Below are positions 1-5,498 of a stretch of 8,468 bases of DNA, in pieces. Each line of letters begins with the position of its first letter. Position 1 is the stretch's first letter. Source of the DNA: an uncultured Prosthecobacter sp. Its GTDB lineage: Bacteria; Verrucomicrobiota; Verrucomicrobiia; Verrucomicrobiales; Verrucomicrobiaceae. The DNA lies in NCBI GenBank assembly GCA_947523045.1, contig CANNUR010000119.1:1-8468 (forward strand), in the 5' to 3' direction. A model generated the notes under the pieces. The model was not told the DNA's origin. It saw only the letters and a program-made list of their open reading frames with translations, and searched no databases. The translations under genes and the position numbers were made by a program.

Positions 1-929
1 GCTTTCACGACGCCGGCCACATCATCGGCTCGGCCGGCATCCTGCTGCGTGAGGGCAGCAACCGCCTGTTCTACACCGGCGACGTCAATTTTGAGGCGCA
101 GACCATCGCCCGCGCCGCCGATTTCCCGACGGAAGACATCGACGTGCTCATCGTCGAGACCACACGCGGCAACTACGAGCGCCCGGCCGATTACTCGCGC
201 AAGGCTGAGAAGGAACGCCTCGCCCGGGTGATCCGCGAAACCCACGAGGCCAACGGTTCCGTGCTCATCCCGGTGTTCGCCCTCGGCAAGACCCAGGAGG
301 TCATGCTCATGATGCATGAACTCCACGAGGAGGGTCTGATCCCCGAGATGCCCCTGCACATCGGCGGTCTCGGCACCAAGATCACCGTCCTGTACGATCA
401 CTACAGCGATCGCACCCGCCGCAATTACCCCGGCTTCCGCCTGCTCGATGACGTCAAGATGCTCGTGCCGCCGCGCCGCAAGAAGGGGCCCGCCCGCCGC
501 CACATCGAGTACCAGCCGCGCGCCATCTACGCCCTGTCCAGCGGCATGATGAGCGAGGGCACCACCTCAAACCAGTTCGCCGCCCGCTTCATCGACAACC
601 CGCGCAACACGGTCGCCTTCGTCGGCTACACCGACGTCGAAACGCCCGGCTACCGCCTGCGCCACGCCAAGCCCGGCGAAAAGATCCAGCTCGCGCCGAA
701 CCTGCCCGCCGTGCCGGTGCACGCCCGCATCGAGTCCTTCGACCTCAGCGCCCACGCCTCGCGCGAGGCCATCGCCGAGTACGTCGAGAAGGTGCGCCCG
801 AAAAAGCTGCTCATGGTCCACGGCGAACCCCAGGCCCAGGCCTGGTTCAGCGCCCGCTTCACCGAAACCCTCGGCCGCGACACCCAGATCATCCGCCCCG
901 AGCCGCACGCGCCGATCGATCTCTGGTAA
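1..929 (+). CDS. Beta-CASP metallo-beta-lactamase-fold RNA exonuclease, C-terminal part (5' truncated by window edge)
   Basis: The reading frame is open from position 3 to the TAA at 927-929, giving 308 visible residues. The family usually runs to about 450, so roughly a third is missing, including the HxHxDH zinc motif. Visible landmarks, numbered from the first whole codon, are: DAGHIIGSAG at 3-12 (third zinc-ligand motif, His6); TGDV at 25-28 (bridging Asp); VETTRG at 51-56 (motif A acid Glu52); FALGKTQE; PLHIGG with a motif-B-like His119; SSGMMSEG; GYxxxxTPGYRL; SAH at 249-251; and a terminal VHGE with motif-C-like His273. This set is typical of the CPSF/Cft2-like branch of beta-CASP enzymes, which are Zn-dependent cytosolic RNA-processing exo/endonucleases. 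Motif A reads ETTRG where ESTYG is commoner. The next gene lies 147 bp downstream on the same strand, so the two may be co-transcribed. The family assignment is firm; the exact RNA substrate cannot be told. Confidence 0.88.
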   Translation, partial: FHDAGHIIGSAGILLREGSNRLFYTGDVNFEAQTIARAADFPTEDIDVLIVETTRGNYERPADYSRKAEKERLARVIRETHEANGSVLIPVFALGKTQEVMLMMHELHEEGLIPEMPLHIGGLGTKITVLYDHYSDRTRRNYPGFRLLDDVKMLVPPRRKKGPARRHIEYQPRAIYALSSGMMSEGTTSNQFAARFIDNPRNTVAFVGYTDVETPGYRLRHAKPGEKIQLAPNLPAVPVHARIESFDLSAHASREAIAEYVEKVRPKKLLMVHGEPQAQAWFSARFTETLGRDTQIIRPEPHAPIDLW

Positions 930-940
930 GGCTGGAAAAA

Positions 941-975
941 ATTTCAGATTTCAGATCTCAAATTTCAGATTCCAG
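941..975. repeat. Heptamer tandem array, left arm of inverted pair
   Basis: Five consecutive 7-mers can be read: ATTTCAG, ATTTCAG, ATCTCAA, ATTTCAG, ATTCCAG. The run is AT-rich and sits sharply inside high-GC flanks. It is an imperfect inverted match to the array at 1025-1056, so the transcript of this gap could fold into a long hairpin. Arrays of this kind are, as far as I recall, scattered between genes in some Verrucomicrobiota and Planctomycetota genomes; that part is memory rather than something shown here. Confidence 0.8.
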
Positions 976-993
976 GTAGCCTCGTCGAAAGCC

Positions 994-1009
994 GTCCGAG
1001 CGATCGGAC
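994..1009. repeat. Small hairpin between the two heptamer arms
   Basis: GTCCG (994-998) and CGGAC (1005-1009) are perfect inverted repeats around a 6-nt loop. They lie in the 49-bp GC-rich spacer between the two heptamer arrays. The whole segment from 941 to 1056 could therefore be one composite structured element. The stem has only 5 bp and no T-run follows it, so it is not a convincing terminator alone. Confidence 0.4.
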
Positions 1010-1024
1010 ACGCAACTTCTCTCC

Positions 1025-1056
1025 CATTTGAAATCTGAAATCTGAGATTTGAAATG
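1025..1056. repeat. Heptamer tandem array, right arm of inverted pair
   Basis: The units AAATCTG, AAATCTG, AGATTTG are flanked by CATTTG and AAATG. They are the reverse complement of the ATTTCAG units at 941-975, with about five or six mismatches over 31 bp. The array ends about 20 bp before the ATG of the enolase-superfamily gene, so it lies in that gene's leader or at its promoter. A TGA inside it (1050-1052) closes the enolase reading frame upstream and limits its start choice. Confidence 0.8.
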
Positions 1057-1076
1057 GCGCCCCGCGCCCTCCCTTC

Positions 1077-2468
1077 ATGAGCCAGAAACCCACCGACATC
1101 CGCGTCACCGCCGCCCAGGTCCACTTCCTGCCCGTCACCATGCGCGTGCCGCTGAAGTTCGGCCCGGAAACCGTCACCAACACGGTCTGCCTGCGCGTCC
1201 GCGTCGAAGTGACTGACCGCCGCGGCAATCGCGCCGAAGGCTGGGGCGAAACCCCGCTCAGCGTCTCCTGGGTCTGGCCGAGCACCCTCGGCGTCGCCGA
1301 ACGCTGCCAGCGCATGGAGCAGTTCTCCATCCGCCTCGCCCGCCGCCTCGTCGACAGCGGCCTCGAAGGCCACCCGATGGAGATTGGCCACGATTTCATC
1401 CACGGCCCGCTCGCCGAGACCCTCGCCGCCGCCAATGCCGAAGCCGGCGGCCCGGCCATGCCCTACCTCGGCTCGCTGGTCGCCTTCAGCGCCTTCGACA
1501 TCGCCGTGCACGACGCCTACGGCCGCCTGCTCAACCACGACACCTACTCGACCTACACCGGCGAGTTCATGAACCGCGACCTCGCCGCCTTCCTCGAACC
1601 CGACAGCGCCGGCGTCGACTTCGCCGGTCGTTACCCGGCGGATTACCTGGTTGCCGAGGCGCCGAAGCGCCTGCCGGTCTGGCACCTGGTCGGCGGGGTC
1701 GACGCCCTTGAGGCCGGCGACCTCACCGGCAGCGAGCCGAACGACGGTCATCCCCTGCTGCTGGCCGACTGGATCCGCCAGGACGGCCTGACCTGCCTGA
1801 AGGTCAAGCTGCGCGGCAACGACGCCGCCTGGGATTACGAGCGCCTGCTCCGCGTCGCCCGCATCGGCCTGCCGCTCGGCGTGCGCTGGTTGAGCAGCGA
1901 CTTCAACTGCACCGTCCAGGACCCCGCCTACGTGAACGAGATCAGCGACCGCCTGCTGCGCGACGAACCCGAGATCTACGCCCGCACCCTGTACATCGAG
2001 CAGCCCTTCCCGCATGATCTGGAGGCAAACCAGATCGACGTGCGCAGCGTCTCCGCGCGCAAGCCGCTCTTCCTCGATGAAAGCGCCCACGACTGGGAAT
2101 TCGTCCGCCTGGGACGTCGCCTCGGTTGGTCGGGCGTGGCCTTGAAGACCTGCAAGACCCAGACCGGCGCCCTGCTCAGCCTGTGCTGGGCCAAGGCCCA
2201 CGGCATGCCGCTCATGGTCCAGGACCTGACCAACCCCATGCTGGCCATCATCCCCCACGTCCGCCTCGCCGCCCACGCCGGCACGATCCAGGGGGTCGAG
2301 TGCAACGCCATGCAGTTCTATCCCGAGGCCTCCCTGCCCGAGGAACGCGTTCACCCCGGCCTCTACCGCCGCCGCGACGGTCAGGTCGACCTCTCCAGCC
2401 TCGCCGGCCCCGGCTTCGGCTACCGCCTCGACGAAATCCAGCGCGACCTGCCCCCGGCGGTGGGATAA
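1077..2468 (+). CDS. Enolase-superfamily enzyme, muconate-lactonizing (MLE)-like subgroup, substrate unknown
   Basis: This 463-residue cytosolic protein is somewhat longer than the 350-420 usual for the family. The N-terminal capping domain spans about 7-160, with the typical LPVTMRVPLKFG and AEGWGETPLS strands and the FDIAVHDAYGR helix. The TIM barrel follows. Likely catalytic positions are: KVK at 242-244 (general base lysine at the end of strand 2), Asp275 (SSDFN), Glu308 (YIEQPF) and Asp334 (FLDES) as the three Mg2+ ligands, and Lys357 (VALKTCK) on strand 6. The Lys/Lys arrangement suits the MLE subgroup of enzymes that abstract an alpha-proton from a carboxylate: cycloisomerases, dipeptide epimerases, o-succinylbenzoate synthases and racemases. 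The substrate cannot be read from the sequence. ATG 1077 is the first start after an in-frame TGA at 1050 and retains the whole first capping strand. No Shine-Dalgarno is visible upstream. The stop lies 19 bp from the end of the convergent nucleotidyltransferase gene. Confidence 0.85.
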   Translation: MSQKPTDIRVTAAQVHFLPVTMRVPLKFGPETVTNTVCLRVRVEVTDRRGNRAEGWGETPLSVSWVWPSTLGVAERCQRMEQFSIRLARRLVDSGLEGHPMEIGHDFIHGPLAETLAAANAEAGGPAMPYLGSLVAFSAFDIAVHDAYGRLLNHDTYSTYTGEFMNRDLAAFLEPDSAGVDFAGRYPADYLVAEAPKRLPVWHLVGGVDALEAGDLTGSEPNDGHPLLLADWIRQDGLTCLKVKLRGNDAAWDYERLLRVARIGLPLGVRWLSSDFNCTVQDPAYVNEISDRLLRDEPEIYARTLYIEQPFPHDLEANQIDVRSVSARKPLFLDESAHDWEFVRLGRRLGWSGVALKTCKTQTGALLSLCWAKAHGMPLMVQDLTNPMLAIIPHVRLAAHAGTIQGVECNAMQFYPEASLPEERVHPGLYRRRDGQVDLSSLAGPGFGYRLDEIQRDLPPAVG

Positions 2469-2497
2469 ATGCTGGCGGAACGCCACATCAATCCACC
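2459..2497. terminator. Possible bidirectional stem-loop between convergent genes
   Basis: The convergent gene ends here are 19 bp apart. A perfect 5-bp stem, TGGCG (2473-2477) and CGCCA (2481-2485), closes a GAA loop. An outer stem pairs 2459-2466 with 2491-2497, with one bulged G. It could stop transcription from both sides, but neither strand has a T-run after it. It is therefore not a canonical intrinsic terminator. Confidence 0.3.
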
Positions 2498-2997
2498 ACT
2501 TCGGGGTATTGCTGGCGCAGAAACAGCAGATCCGGGAGGTCTTTCTCCCGATACGTGTTCTTCTTCATGCGCCAAAGCAGCCTTGGTGAAGCAAACGGGA
2601 TGTCCACATCCTGCACCCGACGGATGACGATGTCCTTGGCTGCCTCTTCGTAGTTGATGCCGGACGCGGACTGCATGAGATCGATGGTGATTTCATCCGC
2701 CACGCGCACGACGGTGTACTCGGAGACCTCACCCGGCTTCAGTTCAAGAACCGCCTTGTCAGGCAGCGTTGCCAGGGCTTGAAAGACCCTTGCTTCATTT
2801 TGAGGGTCCACAGACATCAAAAGATCCACATCCATGGTGGTGCGTGCATAGCCGGAGTACATCACAGCAAACCCACCGACGATCAGGTATCGGGCACCCA
2901 ATTGATTGAGAACCCGGCAGAGGTTGACCAGATCCTCCTCGGTCGGTGCACGCGAACTCAGCTCGCCTTCCTGGGATGCAGCATCTTCTGGCTCCAT
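2488..2997 (-). CDS. MNT-type nucleotidyltransferase (DUF6036/AbiEii-like)
   Basis: The product is a 169-residue single-domain protein of the DNA polymerase beta-type nucleotidyltransferase fold. The core motif is IVGGFAVMYSGYARTTMDVD: Gly41-Gly42 bind the nucleotide triphosphate and Asp56-x-Asp58 bind metal. A third acid, Asp106, lies in DEITIDLM. The C-terminal stretch LLWRMKKNTYREKDLPDLLFLR is characteristic of this small family. Such proteins move NMP onto a target protein or RNA, and many act in toxin-antitoxin or abortive-infection pairs; the target here is unknown. ATG at 2997 is chosen because GAGGAGG lies 7 nt upstream. The frame stays open back to a TTG at 3180, but that extension has no family character. 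The start lies inside the end of the 72-residue gene (40-bp overlap), which suggests translational coupling. Confidence 0.85.
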   Translation of the reverse strand: MEPEDAASQEGELSSRAPTEEDLVNLCRVLNQLGARYLIVGGFAVMYSGYARTTMDVDLLMSVDPQNEARVFQALATLPDKAVLELKPGEVSEYTVVRVADEITIDLMQSASGINYEEAAKDIVIRRVQDVDIPFASPRLLWRMKKNTYREKDLPDLLFLRQQYPEVVD

Positions 2998-3176
2998 GCA
3001 TTGGCCTCCTCGTGAGTTTTGAAGCGGAAAACACCCCGCGGACAGAGAAAATGGCCCTGACTGGCGAACGCCTGATTGAGGGTCTCCTGCAGTCCGGCCG
3101 GCTTTGCAGGCGGTCGCCGACGCCCCACCGTCTTGCCGATGCGTTCGTCCAAGTTGATGACCGGCCGTGCTTCCAT
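2958..3176 (-). CDS. 72-residue protein of unknown function, partner of the overlapping nucleotidyltransferase
   Basis: I do not recognise a named family. The protein begins with a short VINLDERIG segment, then a basic, proline-rich GRRRPPAKPAG stretch (about 18-28). It ends with a compact block at 43-64 built on FLCPRGVFRF followed by THEEANAW. The closing G-V-x-R-F ... E-E-A-x-x-W pattern resembles, from memory, small proteins encoded just before nucleotidyltransferases of this type, where an antitoxin-like or substrate role is possible. It is probably real: ATG 3176 is the first start after an in-frame TAG (3186-3188), it stands directly upstream of the nucleotidyltransferase on the same strand, and the two overlap by 40 bp in different frames. 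The Shine-Dalgarno is weak (AGGGTGAT at about 10 nt). There is no signal peptide or membrane segment, so it should be cytosolic. Confidence 0.65.
   Translation of the reverse strand: MEARPVINLDERIGKTVGRRRPPAKPAGLQETLNQAFASQGHFLCPRGVFRFKTHEEANAWSQKMLHPRKAS
3005..3011 (-). promoter_or_regulatory. Strong ribosome binding site deciding the nucleotidyltransferase start
   Basis: The minus strand reads GAGGAGG, then 7 nt, then ATG at 2997. This near-perfect Shine-Dalgarno lies within the coding sequence of the upstream small gene. It selects 2997 over the TTG at 3180, and it lets the nucleotidyltransferase be translated independently of, or coupled to, the small protein. Confidence 0.8.
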
Positions 3177-3364
3177 CCAATCACCCTAACAGCATTCCCT
3201 GTCTCCGCCAAGCCCTTCTGGAAGCGCTTTCCCTTGGCGTTCACGACAGGGTTGATGCGCGGGATCGCGGTTCTTGCCTCCGCCCCAAGGCGGCGTTGTC
3301 TGCGCTTGGGACCCGTGGGCTGCACAAGGCAACCCCGACGGGCAAGATTCAGGCATCGTCGAGA
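3177..3364. other. 188-bp gap between the membrane hydrolase and the small-protein gene
   Basis: This GC-rich gap contains no gene I can support. The short frames across it lack family character. On the minus strand it is the 3' region of the hydrolase gene and the leader of the small gene. It should hold a promoter for the small-protein/nucleotidyltransferase pair if that pair is an independent unit, but I see no convincing -35/-10 set. One hairpin is listed separately. Confidence 0.5.
3312..3342. terminator. Possible stem-loop after the membrane hydrolase gene
   Basis: CCCGTGGG (3312-3319) pairs with CCCGACGGG (3334-3342) in 8 bp with one bulged G, around a 14-nt loop. It lies 23 bp past the hydrolase stop on the minus strand, a suitable place for a terminator. 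No T-run follows, so termination is only a guess. Confidence 0.25.
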
Positions 3365-5350
3365 TCAGCGTTCGGTTGAAGACGGCCTCGAACCTTGAGC
3401 CTTGCGGGCAAAGGGCGATCGTCCGAAACCGTCCGCACCGGGAGCCGCCTGCAGGATGGATTCGGTGTACCACTTCCACGCGTAGGAATGCTGCTCGGTC
3501 ATGGAGGCACCGGGCGGCGGCGTGATCTCGCGGAAGTACAGTGGCGCAGACTGGGTCTTTTCAGACAGCCCGAGGACGAAGGCGGACGTCTTGTAGAAAT
3601 CCATGCGACTCACCATCGCAGTTTCGCGCAGCAGCTCGTCATCCGCACCCGGGGTGTCCAGGATCGTCACCTGAAGGGTCGTGGGCGCGAGCCCCAGATC
3701 CTCGAGCACCCGGGCCGCACGGGCCACCAGGAAGCCGCCGGCGCTGTGGCCAATCAAGTGCAGCGGACGCTCGCGGTGGATGCGTCCTTCCCGGATCCAC
3801 TGCGCCAGGCGAAACCCGAGATAATCGCCCACTTCGCGCGCCTGCGTGCGAATGCCGGCCAAGTCCAAACCCATGGCCCAATCGCTGTCTGCCAGTGGCA
3901 GTCGATGCCACTGCGTGGGCACGGCTGCCGACGCCCAATCCACCAACCCGATGTTGGGTGGCGCGTTCTCCAGACGCATGTGCAAACGTGCGGCCATCTC
4001 GCGCATCCAACGACTTTCTTCCCCAGCAGCCGTGAAGAAGGCCCCGTCACGCAGCCCGTGGGCAAGGATGATGCATCCGTTCTGAGCAGCCTCCGCAGTC
4101 GGGTTCCAGGCCTTGCCGTCGACGCCGCGCAAGTTCCCCACCGCCACCAGATGCTGGCGTGATTCGGGATCCCTGGGGGTGACGTACGAGAGCCAGCCCA
4201 GGGTGAGTGCGCAGGAGCTGGCCACCCAGGGGGCACGTCCCAGGATGACTCTCAGGAAAAACAGCGTTCCCACACCTCCGGCCGCCAGCAACCCCAGCCA
4301 TGGCAGCCGCTTGCTGCTCGAAACCGTCTGCCTCTGGCGTGGTGCCACAACCCTGTCTCGTTCAGGCTCCCGCGAACGAATCTGGAAAAAGCGTTCGGAG
4401 GTCTCCGCTTCGTAGTACCACTCCACCACCTCCCCCAAAAGCTGGGCCTCGGTTTCCTGCAGCACCCGCAGGGCCGTGGACTCATCCGTTGCTGCTTCGA
4501 GTTCCGCGCGCGCCGCGGTCAGCAGGTTCGCCTGACGGGAAAAGCGCGCGGCACGGCGATTCAGCTCCTGAACCGAACGCAGCACCTGCACCAGGAGCAA
4601 ACCCAGGGCGAGCGCAGCACCTGCGATTCCCAGAAAGGCTTCCAGCTTCTCCTCGCCCAGCAGTCGAAACCATTGCTCGGACCGCCAGCTCAGGGTCAGC
4701 AGCAGGGCCGAGACCGACAGGGCCAGCAACACATCCATGAGACGCGTGGTCCAACGCGTGAAGGACGCACGGGCCCGTTCCGCCTTGGCGGCGGCCGACT
4801 CGTAATAGGCCTGCTGCTCGCACCAGCGCTGCTCGATCCATGCGGTGCGCCAGGCAGGCCAAGGCAGGCGCCGGGTATCCTCCGTCGGGGTGGCAGCCAG
4901 CAGTTCATCGACCTCGGGTATCCAACGCAGGGCCGGCAGGCGCAGCGTGGACCGACCCGCCACCTGCGCTGCTTCCATGGCGCGGGCGACCTCGGCCAGC
5001 AGCCGGGCCTGCGCCCAGGTGCGCTGCATGCCACGCCAGCGCAACCACCAGAGAAGACCCGTCAACGCCGCCACCACCGCCAGGCAGAGCACCGCCACCC
5101 CGGCAGCACTGCCGTGAAAATGCGGACGCAGGAGCCAGAGCAGCGGCACCAGCACGGCCAGTCCCTGCACCGCCACCACCCACTTCCAGGCCGTGCGCGC
5201 TACCGGCGCCGTGCGATTGGCCAGAGCATCCAAACCCTGGTGCAAGGTCGACCAATCATCGCCTAATCGCACACCGGCCAAGCGCAGCACCTCCGCCAGC
5301 CACGATGCCTTGGGCGACGCTTCTGCGGAGGAGGGGGTAGGTGAGGGCAT
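3365..5350 (-). CDS. Multi-pass membrane protein with C-terminal serine alpha/beta-hydrolase (lipase-like) domain; SLATT-like middle
   Basis: The product has 661 residues from ATG 5350. A hydrophobic pair at about 56-75 and 81-102 is followed by a cytosolic helical stretch. A second membrane pair at about 203-221 and 237-257 is framed by an amphipathic helix rich in W, R and Y before it. A long charged helix with alternating A, E and L follows, ending in EWYYEAE. This two-helix-plus-coil layout resembles SLATT (DUF4231-like) effector domains; that is my inference. One or two more membrane segments lie at 350-390. From about 425 there is an alpha/beta-hydrolase: AHG (430-432, oxyanion side), GHSAGG at 534-539 with nucleophile Ser536, LDTPG with Asp565, and EQHSYAW with His621. 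These form a plausible lipase/esterase triad; the substrate is unknown but could be membrane lipid. It lies 148 bp downstream of the STAND gene on the same strand. TTG 5428 is an alternative start (26 residues longer) with a better Shine-Dalgarno (GAAGG). Confidence 0.75.
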   Translation of the reverse strand: MPSPTPSSAEASPKASWLAEVLRLAGVRLGDDWSTLHQGLDALANRTAPVARTAWKWVVAVQGLAVLVPLLWLLRPHFHGSAAGVAVLCLAVVAALTGLLWWLRWRGMQRTWAQARLLAEVARAMEAAQVAGRSTLRLPALRWIPEVDELLAATPTEDTRRLPWPAWRTAWIEQRWCEQQAYYESAAAKAERARASFTRWTTRLMDVLLALSVSALLLTLSWRSEQWFRLLGEEKLEAFLGIAGAALALGLLLVQVLRSVQELNRRAARFSRQANLLTAARAELEAATDESTALRVLQETEAQLLGEVVEWYYEAETSERFFQIRSREPERDRVVAPRQRQTVSSSKRLPWLGLLAAGGVGTLFFLRVILGRAPWVASSCALTLGWLSYVTPRDPESRQHLVAVGNLRGVDGKAWNPTAEAAQNGCIILAHGLRDGAFFTAAGEESRWMREMAARLHMRLENAPPNIGLVDWASAAVPTQWHRLPLADSDWAMGLDLAGIRTQAREVGDYLGFRLAQWIREGRIHRERPLHLIGHSAGGFLVARAARVLEDLGLAPTTLQVTILDTPGADDELLRETAMVSRMDFYKTSAFVLGLSEKTQSAPLYFREITPPPGASMTEQHSYAWKWYTESILQAAPGADGFGRSPFARKAQGSRPSSTER

Positions 5351-5498
5351 GGCTCGTGAGTGCTGGATGAACAATGGGATCCTGTCATTGATGATGATCG
5401 ATTTGTCACTCAGCCAATTTCCATCCAACTAACCTTCAGGGGCGATCACTTCCATTCATTTTCCATCCATTCGGCAGAGCAATGGCATTTTGATCCTC
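5351..5498. other. 148-bp gap between STAND NTPase gene and membrane hydrolase gene
   Basis: This AT-richer stretch contains only very short frames. On the minus strand the 9-mer GGATGGAAA occurs twice (plus-strand copies 5418-5426 and 5460-5468), with a related GAATGGAAG between them. No clear promoter or terminator hairpin is visible, so read-through from the STAND gene is plausible. The alternative TTG start of the hydrolase (5428) lies inside it. Confidence 0.5.

Noticed and set aside
941..1056. CRISPR array
   Set aside because: The repeat units are contiguous degenerate 7-mers without spacers, and the two arrays are inverted relative to each other.
951..2486. Long minus-strand open frame (511 codons) antisense to the enolase-superfamily gene
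   Set aside because: It is a product of high GC3 in the real gene. Its translation is low-complexity (A, G, V, E, D-rich), has no domain, and runs into the heptamer repeats.
2998..3180. N-terminal extension of the nucleotidyltransferase from TTG 3180
   Set aside because: The strong ribosome binding site at 3005-3011 points to ATG 2997. The extra 61 residues lack family character and overlap the small-protein gene in another frame.
2795..3325. Minus-strand frame covering the gap upstream of the small gene
   Set aside because: It overlaps two better-supported genes in a third frame, and its basic low-complexity translation matches nothing I recognise.
3395..4162. Plus-strand frame of 255 codons, and others up to 5340, opposite the membrane hydrolase gene
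   Set aside because: They are rich in R, P, A and G, with no family motif, and lie wholly antisense to a gene with a clear catalytic triad and membrane segments.
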